Made by a program: the position numbers and the translations under genes. From Porphyra umbilicalis (Eukaryota > Rhodophyta > Bangiophyceae > Bangiales > Bangiaceae): 64,000 bases of DNA. The DNA lies in contig KV918897.1 in assembly GCA_002049455.2 (NCBI GenBank), positions 62,001 to 126,000 of the forward strand, written 5' to 3'. Positions 10,581-21,340 of this stretch are shown here, one piece after another. Each line of letters begins with the position of its first letter. Position 1 is the first letter of the stretch. Under the pieces are notes generated by a model. It did no database searches. It had not been told where the DNA came from and saw only the letters and a list, made by a program, of their open reading frames with translations.

Positions 10581-10959
10581 TTTTTTTCTTGCGGCCTTTT
10601 CTTGACGTCGACACGGATGGACAGCATTCGACACCACTGTGCCAGTTTCTCGCTCATTGCTATCGTGGCACACATGATAATGGGGATGAGGCTAGGGGGC
10701 GTGACGGAAGAGGGAGGTGAAGGAGTGGTTTTCTGTGGTGGCAGTGGCGGTTGTAGCGTCGAACCGGTCGCGACTACGGTTGCTTGGAAAAGAGGCGAGA
10801 TAGCGCGGCGGATATGGCTTGGTCCTTGTTGAGCTTTTCCAGCTCCGGTGAGTACGACCGGCTTTCCCTGCACGAGTATGTCTCGACCTTGTCGTGGTGC
10901 AGACCCTTTCTGGACATGAGAGAAGGCTCTGGCAATCTCGAGTCATGTCAGTTCCGTAG
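10581..10959. other. 3' flank of the Tigger-like element, no gene
   Basis: Nothing coding is evident. I found no terminal repeat that would close the Tigger element here. Confidence 0.35.
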
Positions 10960-13638
10960 TTTCTCATGTCGGCGACAGATCGACCTCTGCCTGACCGGGC
11001 TCAATCCTGCGATCGAGTGCCCCCCCTGGCATTGATCCATGCTCGGGCAGCACTGATCTGTCTCAGAAAGCGATCGACAGCACGTGAATTGAGGAAGCCC
11101 TGCCCAGTGCGACACGAGAATGCATCGCTGGAACCGGGGCTACATGTGTCCGTAGGGGTGTCATATAAGCGGATATTAGAGACTTTTGGCAACTGATTTG
11201 TGGGGAGCTTTGTGGGCATCTGGGGCGCCACGTAGGACACGTTTACTGTCAGAGGCGCATCTTCCCACCATTGCGATCCCATTTCTCGTGTGGAGGGGTC
11301 CCGTCCCGACGACCTCGCATCATCTGTGGGGAGCGTCTGGTCGATTAATTTCATGTAACGTGGCGTCCCACATCGGATTTCTTTGCAGCGACTGCGGACT
11401 GACGGCCCATCGACGTCAGATCAACCACCTCGGCTTGCACACGGGCAACATCCGCTCCCGCTCGCTGCTCCCCCCTCCCTGCCCCCTTTCTCTGCGTCCT
11501 AAGCAAAAAATTTCTGTGCTTCTAAGCATAGTGAGCCGTGCTGGCGCCCGCGCGCATTGGCGTGCCGTGGTACGTGGCGACAGGGGTGTTGTTCTCGTCC
11601 CGCTCCAAGAATCTTTAGGCGACGCCGCGCATGGTGGACACTGCCAATGGAGTACTCGACGATGACGACCATGGCGAACGTCACTGAAGACAGCGGGCCG
11701 GCTGCGAGTAAACGTCCATGGTGCCGGCAGCCGGCCCGCGGCGAAAAAATGTTGTAGCTCCGTGTTGCAATTGCGAACAAGTGCTGGGGGCTGCCCACAA
11801 TCTGTCGTCAGCTGAGGGGCCAAAAGTCGCAGTGCATTTGTGGGGATGAATATCTCGTGGCCATGGCGTCCCCACAAAGAACCCACAAAAGTGGCGTGAA
11901 ACGTGTCCTCGACCCACGCCGTCGACCAGGGTTGTAAGTTCATGTTGAATCTACAGATGGTTCGATGAATCAGGTTGATTTCAAGAAACGAACCAAACCA
12001 AACGACAAACGTTTTGGTTGTGTTTATGAGTAATTGACCGGGAAGACAGGAGCTTTCGTTGCCCACTTCAAATTGACCAGCCAGGTGGTTCGGCGCTGTG
12101 CGGCCGCTCTGACTGCCTCGTTGCCATACCCCTTGCGGATCAGTCGCGCTGAGAGTTCTGCTCCCAGACCCTCCTTCATGTCAACTTTTACTAATCGGCT
12201 GTGTAGCACCCTAGGCGCTGAGTACGTAGATCGATTCATCTGCTGTCAACGTGTGCGTGAATCATAGCCTGTTTGGCTGGAGGATGGATGGGTCGTGGTC
12301 GCACCCAGGATTGCGTGGAGTGCAGCGAGCTGCTTCTCGGACCACGGGGCATCCACTCGCCCTCAACGCCCCGTCTATACGTATCAGTGCTTGGTCCTTT
12401 CTGTTTGGTCCCCCCGTCTCCGTTACTGCGCGGAGGCCCAGGCGGTTGGCAACGTCGTCGCCCTGGCGTCGGCTCGTACCATTCGTTTGGATTGTGTCGC
12501 GGTGGTGGGGCAGGCAAGCAGGGCTCTGTCGCCGGGACTGCAGCAGGCCTGCTATGCGCACGCTACATCGGCTTGGCGACTCAATTCCAGGCACGTGCGT
12601 GCAATACCCTGGCCTTCAGGGCGGTGGCGCGCTTGGCGACGCATCGACACCGGGCACGCCGGCCGACTCCATAGCCGCGAGCGCGCATGGGGGCACGCAC
12701 AGCCACGTTGCCGTGGCGGGGGAAACGTGGGGCGGGGAAAAGGGTGCCGCCGCCGGCACCGCAACGGCGGCGGCTCGCCGGCGTCGCGCGACGCCGACGG
12801 GAGGGGCCTTCACTCCGCCGCGCAGCGCACCTCTAAACGCGCCGCTAGATGGCAGGCCGACGGGCCGCCGCAACAGAAGCCGGTGCGCAGGCACGATCAC
12901 CCGCGGGTCATCGCGGGCGCGTTCAACCCCCGTAGTCGCTGCGCGCGGTCGCCGCGCCCAACTCGGGGCGGTGGGGGGTGATAGGGGGGCAGGCACCGTC
13001 CGGGCCCTGTGACCCTTGTGGCAGGACAGTCCTTCTCAGCCACGTAATTCTATTCGCTTTTAGCGTCATCGCGACCCTTCCAACGTCGACATGCCCTCAG
13101 ATCCCTGAGGACACGAATGCAGACTGCCACCTCTGAAACGGAGAGCAAGTCCCGTGAGCTAAGTATATGTGTGCATCACTACACTTTGAGAGCACCCTGT
13201 CCTAAAGGCCAGGGAACTCGATGGAGCTCGAGTCAGACAACCCGACTTTCCCTAGCACATTCTCAACTACATTAAACGTGGCATACTAAGTATTACGCGG
13301 AACAAGTATGCCCTTTGACATGTTGCGTTCAACCTGAACGCTCCAGCGTTCAAGTGAATCAGGTTGAATTCCGTTCATGTTTGGCAAACCAAACCAAACG
13401 CTGACAACCCTGCCGTCGACCCACATTTGACATGCCGAAGGTCTCTAATGCGTCAAGATTGATACATACGATAAATGTAACCCCCTTTTCTATCATCACA
13501 TAAGAAACGTCATGCTGCCTTTGAAGTGAAGTAATAAATGTCACGTACAATCTCTGGGTTAGCCGAGCATCGAGTCTCACAGGACTGTGCCCGAAATCAG
13601 TGGAAAGCATGCTCCATCTTCAAAGCTGACATGAGAAA
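10960..13638. mobile_element. long-inverted-repeat (foldback/MULE-like) element interrupted by a hAT
   Basis: Diverged inverted arms: TTTCTCATGTC at 10960-10970 pairs with 13628-13638. Further in, matches recur in the same order: CGGGC..CA.TCCTG, ATGCTCGG, ATTAGAGAC (11174-11182 against about 13442-13450) and GGACACGTTT (about 11237-11246 against about 11900-11909). The arms are several hundred bases and about 60-75% alike by eye. The second arm is split by the hAT at 11927-13412. Without the insert the element is about 1.2 kb. No transposase frame is seen. Exact ends and a target duplication were not found; the superfamily is a guess. Confidence 0.5.
11927..13412. mobile_element. non-autonomous hAT element, 1486 bp, 8-bp target duplication
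   Basis: The left end starts CAGGGTTGT at 11927; the right end, on the other strand, also starts CAGGGTTGT (ending 13412). Both sides are flanked by the identical 8 bp CCGTCGAC (11919-11926 and 13413-13420), the hAT signature. Subterminal copies of GAATCAGGTTGA and AACCAAACCAAACG occur near both ends in direct orientation. There is no hAT transposase. The interior from about 12640 to 13010 is much more GC-rich than the ends and could be captured host DNA (inference). The insertion splits one arm of the surrounding long-inverted-repeat element. Confidence 0.85.
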
Positions 13639-15011
13639 GTCGTGGCGGACTCCAGCGCTGCGCCACGAGCTGCCCGCGGTGGGAGCTGCCGGTTGAACGA
13701 GCCTCGCCACGCTTGTGGCCGGCCAACAGCTTGCCGCCGCGAGACTGTGGGTGTCTCCAGCGAGACACGCACGGCACTTGTCACCGTCCTTTTTTCGCTC
13801 GGCGGGGGGGAGCTGCACCAGGGGGGCCACAGAGGTCGCGGGCCCCGCCCGGTGCGCCTTTGTGCGGACTCCTGGCCGCACACGCCTGCTGTCCTTCTTT
13901 GCAGGTAAGCTCTCCCTGTCTTTTCGCGTCGATTTTTTTTTCGCGCTGCCCGACAGCTCTCAGACCTGCGCGTGTGTCGGCTCTACCCGCGTTGCCGAGG
14001 GGGTGGTTTTTTCGGGAATGGTGTTGGAAGTAGCGGCGGCGGTGGATTTTGTGGTGGGTGGGGCCCTGTCTCGGGGCAAACACCTCGTCGGCGCCGCCGG
14101 CGCCGCTCCGTGCACAGGCTGCGCGGCGGCGTGCGGACGCTCGCCGACGTCCTGACCCATCGTCGGCGGGTCTCTGGGCGCCTCGGCGCCGACGCGCGGC
14201 GAAGAAGGCGGTGCCTGGAGCGCTCGCTCGTGGCACACGTGCCGGTGTCGTCCGTGTGATTCACCAACGGTGGCAGTGCGAGCCGCACTGAGCACGCGGG
14301 GAGGGGGGGGTGGGGCGGCGTGCGGGACGAGCCTGCTGTCGTCCGCCGTGGCGGCTGGGGTGCTTCCCCCTTTTTTTGGTGCGCTCTTTTCCCCAGCTGC
14401 TGCCGGCCTCGCCCCGCCTGGACATTCCTTCCGTCGGCTGTCATTCTCACGCTCGTTTCCGTCGTCCGTTGTCGGTTGGCTGGACGTGACACGACGCGCC
14501 GGGGCGTGGGTGGTGGTGTGCCCACCCCGACTGGTGTCAACTCGTCGTGGACGCTACCGGTTGTGGCTTGCGTGCAACCGTCCCGACACCCCTTACCTAC
14601 TAACGGCGACACGTGCTGTACGTCCATGCGCATACAGGTCCGCCTGTTGTCTCCAGTCGGTGACATCATCGGGCGGCAGCTTCTCTGTCCGTGGAAGCAA
14701 GCCCCTACACTCGTGGACGGCATCAACCCTCCGACGCACCCCTGGATTGAGCGGTCTCGGCAGGCGGCGATTTTTCCGTCCGGCGCTCCACTTGGACCCC
14801 ATCGGTCGGATGTGAGTGCCATCCGGGACGCGAGCACCCGCCCACGGATACGGTGGCACACGGCACACGGGGCGGGGGGGGGCGGGGGGGCGACCCGGCC
14901 ACGTTCGTCGCCTGCGGCGACGAGTCCGTCAGCGCGGTGGCGGCTGCTGCAGTCGGTGGTGGGCGGCGGGCCACGGCCATCACGGGCGCCGCGCGGCGGC
15001 TGCAGCTGAAC
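13639..15011. other. upstream region of the PCO-type gene
   Basis: Mixed-GC sequence without a recognisable gene. Open frames on both strands are Arg/Pro-rich and look like shadows. An upstream non-coding exon of the dioxygenase is possible but not shown. Confidence 0.35.
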
Positions 15012-16229
15012 ATGTTGCGGGTGCTCGCGACGGAGGCGTCGCGTGCAAGTGCACGCGTCGATTGTGCGCTGCGGGCGCAAGCCGCTGCCGAGGAAGCTGC
15101 TGACGGTGGCAGCGTCCCCACCCCCAATGGCGGCGGCCGCGGTGGCACACTCTCCCGGAGTAGTAGCGGCGGCAGCGGCGACCGTGGCGGCAGCCGCGGC
15201 GGCCGCGGTGGTCGGACCGCCGTGGCGGCTCCTACCCCCACGGCGCCGCCGTGGGACGTGACGCCCTCGGACGTGATGGCGGTGGAGCGCGCGGCGGCGG
15301 CCGTCACTCCCGAGGAACTGTGTGTGTTGCCGACCGACTACTTGCCGGCGGCCGCCGACGGGCCGGACGAAGCAGAGCAGCGCACGGGGCCGGTTGTTTC
15401 GGGCGCCGATGGCGACAGGCCCGGCTCGGTGCCGGTGGGGCGGCCGGCCGGGGATGACCGGCGGCCGCCCTCTCCCGGCGACGGCGTTGTTATCTTCATC
15501 CCAGTCTGCATTGGGCGGTTGGTGTCCCTGAGCGTGTTCATCCTGCCAGCGGGCACTGCGATCCCGCTGCACGACCACCCGGGCATGACGGTTGTGACCA
15601 AGGTGCTCTGGGGGACGCTCCATGTGACCTCGTACGACCTGGTGCGGCCGCGGGTGGCGGGACGCAACCCGCCAACCGCGACAGACCCGACGACGGTCGG
15701 GGTGGCGTCCCCCAACGGCAACAGTAACGGCAATGGCAATAGCAACGGCAGCGGGGCGGGCAACGGGTGGCACGCGGGCGTCAACGGGGACGGCACCGTG
15801 ACCACCGCGACTACCGGCGGCGTCGGCAACGACTCGACGTCTCCTCCTGTTTCGTCGTGGCCCCCCCCGCTCTCGGTGCAGTTGCCGCCGGGTCTGGCGG
15901 TCGCCCACCCCCCCCAAGCGCTCGGCCCTGGGGAGATCCGCACCCTCGGCCCGACCGTCGGGGGCAACGTGCACCAGTTCCGCGCCAACGGCGGGCGCGT
16001 CGCGCTCCTGGACGTTGCCCTCCCACCGTACGACGTGCCTGGGGGACGGGCGTGCCACTACTATGCGCCGGCCACGCCGCTGCCGGAGGTGACGGGCCGT
16101 GACCTGGCCGACGTGGGGGTCGTGCCGCCGCCGGGCGAATCGTTTGTGTTGTTGACCGAAGTGCCGTCGCCACCGTCGTATCGCACGATCGACGCGCAGT
16201 ACCGCGGGCCGTCCGTGGTCGTGCTTTGA
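15012..16229 (+). CDS. thiol dioxygenase of the ADO/plant cysteine oxidase family
   Basis: Cupin-type non-haem iron enzyme. Family members oxidise N-terminal Cys (plant PCO) or cysteamine/N-terminal Cys (animal ADO) with O2, the oxygen-sensing step of the Cys/Arg N-degron pathway. Seen: FILPAGTAIPLHDHPGMTVV carries the HxH iron ligands (about residues 186 and 188). KVLWGTLHVTSYD follows, then GGNVHQFRANGG with the third His (about 319), LDVALPPYD, GRACHYY and the C-terminal YRGP. The first region (QLNMLRVLATEASR) and the DVTPSDVMAVE segment also fit the family. HxH and the third His are about 130 residues apart against about 65-80 in plant and human members; the excess is a Gly/Asn/Ser/Thr-rich loop (from about 235). 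The start is the first in-frame ATG (15012); the frame stays open upstream to 14853 without another ATG. 405 aa, single exon. Confidence 0.9.
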   Translation: MLRVLATEASRASARVDCALRAQAAAEEAADGGSVPTPNGGGRGGTLSRSSSGGSGDRGGSRGGRGGRTAVAAPTPTAPPWDVTPSDVMAVERAAAAVTPEELCVLPTDYLPAAADGPDEAEQRTGPVVSGADGDRPGSVPVGRPAGDDRRPPSPGDGVVIFIPVCIGRLVSLSVFILPAGTAIPLHDHPGMTVVTKVLWGTLHVTSYDLVRPRVAGRNPPTATDPTTVGVASPNGNSNGNGNSNGSGAGNGWHAGVNGDGTVTTATTGGVGNDSTSPPVSSWPPPLSVQLPPGLAVAHPPQALGPGEIRTLGPTVGGNVHQFRANGGRVALLDVALPPYDVPGGRACHYYAPATPLPEVTGRDLADVGVVPPPGESFVLLTEVPSPPSYRTIDAQYRGPSVVVL

Positions 16230-16874
16230 GTGTGGGGCGGGGGGGGGACTTGGCGGGCGAGGAGATGGAATGAGGTAGACGGTTGGGAGACGACTGGTAG
16301 AAGATGGTTGGGGCGATCGGTGGCAGCTCCGCGGCTGGACGAGTGCAATGGCCGCAATTGGGTAGGTAGCAGGCGGTGCGAGCGCGTTGGTGAGCGAGAA
16401 AACGTAAGGGACGGAGCAGATCGGTGCGCCTCCATTTTGGAGCGACACGTGGTTTGGGCACCGACGCTTGGCGACCTTTTCATCGCTTCCGGTAGCGGGG
16501 CGGGGTGCAGGTGGGTCTCGGATGGCAGCGGCCAGATGGAGACACGCGGTGGCGGCACCACAGTCCTCTCCCAGGAGCCGAGCAAGAGGTCTGAAACTCG
16601 TGGTCTCGCGGTACAGGCGACCCAGGCGGCGGCGGCGGCAGAGGGAATCCGCCGACACGCGCTTGTGTTTCTACTGTGAGCCCCCGCCCGCGCGGGTCTA
16701 CGACGCCAAAACCGCAACCGACGGGCACCGCCCAGTGGCGCGCTGGCGGCTGTCCACGCGCCGCAAGCGCCAGGCCCCCACCCGCGTCCCACTCCCCCGC
16801 CCCGCCGCCACACCCCCCCCGGTCGCCGTCGACGCTCCCCCCAACGGGCTCGCGCGGCGCCCCGCGCGGGGCGC
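16230..16874. other. convergent intergenic region
   Basis: Lies between the 3' ends of the dioxygenase (+) and the Ala-rich gene (-). No clear gene. The C-terminus of the minus-strand gene may extend into its left part in another frame. Confidence 0.35.
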
Positions 16875-19800
16875 CTACGGCACCGTCCCCGGCGCCGCCG
16901 GCCGCCGCAGCCGCGGCCGCCGCGGCGGCGGCGCGCGCTCCCGCACCACCCCCGCCAGCGGCGGGCGGCGGCGCGGCGCGGCCGCGCCCGCCGGCACGCC
17001 GCCCGCCGCCGCGCCCGCCGCCGAGCCCGCCGCCGCGCCCGCCGCCGCCGCCGCCGCTGCCGCGGCCACGGGCGGCGCCCGCGACGCGTCGACCGACGGG
17101 GGTGCCCCGGCGGCGGCCCCCACCCCCAGCGGCGGCGCAAACGACTCGACGATGGACGGGGGAAAGGCGGCGGCGGCGGCCGCCCGTGGCGGCGCCGCAA
17201 ACGACGCCACGACCGACGGCGGGTTGGCGGGCGCCGCGCCGGCACCCGCACCGGCGCCGCCCGCCGCCATGGGCGGCGCGAACGACTCGACGATGGACGA
17301 GGGGAAGCGCGGCGGAATCCCCGCCGACGCCTTGGCGGCGGCGGCGGCGGGGGTGGCGCCCCCCTTGGGCACGAGGAACCCCTTGGCAAAGCCGCTGCCA
17401 AACGCCGCTTGGTCATCACTGCCGCCCCCGCCGCCGTCGTCGCTGCCGTCGCCGCCGTCCGCGTCGGGGTCCAGCGAGTGCCGCAGGTCCGCCGGCACCC
17501 CAACGACGCGGCCGTCCCACTTGGCCGCCCCGCCGCCGCCACCGCCGCCGCCATCGTCGTCGTCGTCGCCAGACGAATCCCCCGCCTCGCCGCCATCGTC
17601 GCCGCGTCGGCCGCCGCCCAAGGCGGAGAGCGATGCGTAGTCAAACGCGGCGCCGTCGTCGTCGGCCTCCTCGTCCGACGGGATGGGCTCCCACGGGGCG
17701 CCCAGCGCGTCGGCCGCGTCCGCGGCGGTGCCGTCGCCGGTGCGGCAAAAGAGCTCGATTTGCATCAGCTCCTCCATGTAGGCGCTGCGCTCGGCGGGCC
17801 ACACGAGCTGGGGGGGCACCGCGGGCGCGGCGTGGGCGCCACTGGCAACCGTGGCGCCGTCGGTACCCGCCGTGGCGCTGCCAGTGTCGGTGGGCAGAGG
17901 GGGGGGCGGGTCGGCTGCCGCACTCGCCGTGGCCTCGGTGGCCGCGTCAGCGCCCGCAGGTGGGGTGTGCGTGGTGCGTTTTTCAACCACAACGTTGGCA
18001 GCAGCGTCCACGACGCGGCCATCGGCAGCCAAATCAGAGGCGCCTCCCACCGCCGCTTCAGGCGCAGGGGCGCCGGCCAGAGCGTCAGCGGCAGCGACGT
18101 GGACAGCGCCGGGCGCGCCGTTGGCCACAGCGTCAGCGACACGGACCGCGCCGGGCGCGCCGTTGGCGACAATGCGAGGGTGCGCTGGCACTGGCGCCTC
18201 GCCCCCCCCCCCACCCACCGCTGCCGTGCCCGCGTCCACCCCGTCGAGCGCCGCGTCGTACACTGCCGCCAGCGCCGCCGTCCGCTCGGCGGCGGACGCG
18301 CCCGCAATCAACCCATCGTCCTCCACGCCGTCGGGCGGCAACGGCGGCAATGGGGGTCCCCGCGTCGCCCCGTGGCGCGCGGCTGCCACGGCCGCCGCGG
18401 GCGGGTCGGCGTCGGCGGGCACGCCCGCCGGTCGGGGGGCGAGCCCCGCCGCGGGCGCTCCGGCCGGCACCGACGACGGCGCGTCCGCCGTGGCCGCCGC
18501 GACGGCCGCAGCGGGGGCGTCGACAGGGGTGCCCCCGTTTGCGAGGGCAGCGTCTGCGGGAGTGACCCCCGGCGCGCCGACAGTGTCTCCCGCCGCCGCG
18601 CCCGGCACCGACGCCGCCGCCGACGCCGCCGCCGTCGCCGCCGCCGCCGCTGCCCCCCGGCGGCGGCCCTTCCCCCGCCCCGCACCCGCGTGCCCCCCCT
18701 CCCGGCGTTTCAAAAAGCCCCGCATGAACCCATCCCCAAACGCCCGCTCCCGCACCTTGGCCTTGTCGACGGCGCCCGCGGGCGCCGGCGCCCCCCCCCC
18801 GGCGGCACCCCCACCGGCGCGTCATCCACCAGCGGCGGGAGCTCCTCGCCCGCCGCCAGCGGCGGCAGCGTGTCGTCGGCGGGGAGCGCACCCCCCCCCC
18901 CCCCCCCCCCGACGGCGGCGGCAGACCCCCCGCGGCGGCGGGCGGCAGCGCCCCCCCCCCCCCGCGCCCCCCCCCGGCAGCCCGTGCACCGCCACCTGCA
19001 CCCCCTCCGCGTCGTACTCCTCCACCAGGTTAACGACGCCCGACGCGGCGCGCTCCTCCGCCGCGCGCGTCACGGCCGCCGCGAGGGCGGCGTAGTAGTC
19101 GGCTTTTTGGCGCTTGGACAGTTTGCGCACCTTGCGCTGCGTCGGGCGCTTGGGCGCCCGTGCGGGCGCCGCCGCCACCTCGTCGGCGTTCAGGACGATG
19201 GGGGTGGGGGCAAAGCGCACGCGCCGCGATGGGTCTCGGGGGGAGGGCGCTGGGGGGGGGGGGGGGAGCAAGACCCGGAATCGGCGGGGGGGGGGGCCCA
19301 CCGACGGCGGCGGGTGCGTCGGCCGCCGCCGTGACGGCCGTGTTGACCGCGGCGGTGGCGGGCGTGCCGGCCGCCGAGGTGGCTGGTGCGTCGGCCGCCG
19401 CAGCTGCGGCCGCGTTGACCGCCGCGGCGGCTGGTGCGTCTGCCGCCACAGAGGTGGGCGTGTTGTCTGCGGCGGTGGCGGGCGTAGCGGCTGCCGCCGT
19501 GGCGGGTGTGTCCGCCGTCATGGCGGCGGGTGCGTCGGTGGACGCCGTGGCGGGCGCGTCTGCCGCTGCCGTGGCGGGCGTGTCGTCCGTCGCGGTGGCG
19601 GGCGTGCGGGCCGCCGAGGTGGCTCGTGCGTCGGCCGCCACCGTGGTGCGCGTGTCGTCCGCAGCGGTGGTGGGCGTGTCGGCCGCCGCGGTGGTGGGCG
19701 TGTCGGCCGCCGTGGTGGCGGGCGGTTCGTCCTCTTTAGACGCGCGTGCGGCAGCCGCCTCGGCGGCGAGCGTACCGGCTGCCGCCGCGGCGGGCGTGTT

Positions 19801-20471
19801 TGCCACCACGGTGGCGGGCGTGTCGGCCGCGACGGTGGCGGACCTGTCGGCCGCCGCCGTTGTGGGCGTCTCGTCTGACGCTGTGGCGGGCGCGTCGGCC
19901 GCCGCGACGGCGGCCGTGTCGGCCGCCGCCGTGGCGGGCGTGCCGTCCACCGTCGGGGCGGGCGTGTCGCCCACCGCCGTGGCGGGCGCGGCAGCCGCCG
20001 CCGTGGCGGGCGCGGCAGGCGCCACCATGGCGGGCACGGCCGCCGCCGCCGTGGCGGGCACGGCAGCCGCCGCCGCCGCAACGGGCGGGGCGGCCGCCCC
20101 CGCGGCGCCGTCGCCCCCGCCCGCGGCGGTCGGCCCCGCCGACCCCGCCGCCGCCGCCGACAAGTCGGGCGCCGCCGCCGTCGGCGCCGCCGCCGTCGGC
20201 GCCGCCGCCGCCGCGTCGACCGGCGGCGCGGCAGCGCCGCCGCCGTCGGCGTCGGCCCGCCGCGCCGCCGCCCGCGCGCCGTCACGGCCGTGCGGCGGGG
20301 CGGCGGCGGCGGCGGCGCCGCCGCCGCCGCCGGGCGGCGCGCCCGTCGCCGCCGACGCGCCGGCGTGGGGGGGGCACCCCCCGCGGGGCCCCCGCCCGCC
20401 GCCCCCTGCGCCCCGGTTGGCGCGTCGGCGGCGGCGGCGCGGGCGGCCACGGACGCCGCGCCCGCATCCGT

Positions 20472-20504
<33 letters not shown>

Positions 20505-21340
20505 ACCGCCCGCCGCGTGCGTCGGCGGCGGCGGCGGCGGCGGCACGTCCGCCGCGCCTGCCGCCGGCGGCGGCGGACCGCCCGCCGCGTCGGCCGGCGG
20601 CAGCGGCGGCGGCACCCCCCCACCGGGTCGGCCGGCGACGGCGGCCGGTCGTCTGCCACGCCCGCCGCCGCGTCTGCCGGCGCCGGCGCGCCGCCGGCAC
20701 CACCACCACCACCACCACCACCACCACCACCACCACCACCCGCAGCCGCGCCCGCGTCGTTGGCGGCCAGCGACACGGGCCCGCCGCGCGCCGCGGGCGC
20801 CGCCGCCGCCGCCACGCCGAGCCGCTCCGCCGCCGCGCCCGCGGACGCGGGTGGCGTCGACGGCGCGGCCGCGGCGGCCGGCGGCGGCGCGGCGGCCGAA
20901 GCAGAGGCGGCTGCGGGCGCCGCGGTGGCGGCGGCGGCGGCGGCGGCAGGCGCCGCGGCGGCGGCGGCGGCGGGCGACACCGCCGTGGCCGCCGCCGCGT
21001 TGACCGCCGCGTCGATGGGGGAAGCGGCGACCATGGTGGACGCCCCGCGCGCGGGGTAGCAGACGTCAAGGCGGCCGCGCGGGGGGGGGAGGGGGGCCGA
21101 ACGACCGTCGGGGGCGGGACGGGGGGGGGGGGGGGGGGGCGCCGCGGACGGGGGCGCACCGTCAGGGGGGGGGACGGGCGCGGGCGCGTCGGTGGCTGCA
21201 GCGTCGGCGGCGCAGACACGTGGATCCAGCTCGGACGCCGAACCCAGCCACCGCCATCGAATAGTTGGCTCAAGTTGCGTTGGCGGGCGTTCCAAGTCGT
21301 GCCGAACATGGGGATCAAGTAGGCCACTTGTTCTGGCCAA
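16875..21340 (-). CDS. giant Ala/Gly/Pro-rich protein of unknown function
   Basis: Not recognised. One long minus-strand coding region appears to run from about 21340 to 16875, changing frame at G/C homopolymers. The N-terminal third is Ala/Pro/Gly-rich. The middle (20080-19310) is an octapeptide repeat, TPATAAAD-like, encoded by a 24-bp minisatellite. Near 19260-18990 a less repetitive basic segment reads RRVRFAPTPIVLNADEV, KRPTQRKVRKLSKRQKADYY and VVNLVEEYDAEGVQVAVHG. The last 626-residue open stretch (18755-16875) contains two copies of a motif, AFGDGFMRGFLK and AFGSGFAKGFLV. It also has serial IVESFAPP / VVASFAAPP repeats, an acidic Asp/Gly run and WPAERSAYMEELMQIELFC. The minisatellite part is open on the plus strand too, so strand is inferred from the basic segment and the motifs. 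Gene boundaries and frame joins are uncertain. Confidence 0.45.
19310..20080. repeat. 24-bp GC-rich minisatellite (about 30 units)
   Basis: Diverged tandem units of the type GTGGCGGGCGTGTCGGCCGC plus four bases. The unit length is 24, so both strands stay open. On the minus strand it encodes an Ala-Thr-Pro-Ala octapeptide repeat within the giant Ala-rich gene. Confidence 0.8.
20698..20742. repeat. (CAC)n trinucleotide run
   Basis: About 15 uninterrupted CAC units. On the minus strand they read GGT and give a poly-Gly run in the Ala/Gly-rich protein; on the plus strand they would give poly-His. Confidence 0.9.

Noticed and set aside
11160-11195. Apparent right terminal repeat of the Tigger-like element (GTCATATAAG plus a CAGT end) matching 7535-7590
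   Set aside because: The flanks do not give a TA duplication, and the segment belongs to the arm of the long-inverted-repeat element; the shared word is short and palindromic.
13983-16658. 891-codon minus-strand frame opposite the dioxygenase gene
   Set aside because: Arg/Pro-rich shadow of a gene with clear motifs on the plus strand.
16875-19301. URI/prefoldin-type C-terminal motifs in the Ala-rich gene
   Set aside because: GFLK and VESF words only loosely resemble that family and the prefoldin core is absent.
20698-20742. Poly-His tract as part of a metal-binding protein
   Set aside because: It is the plus-strand reading of a (CAC)n run inside a region better read on the minus strand.
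19160-21322. 720-codon plus-strand frame over the 24-bp minisatellite
   Set aside because: Only low-complexity Val/Ala/Gly; the minus strand continues into less repetitive segments with motifs. Not fully excluded.
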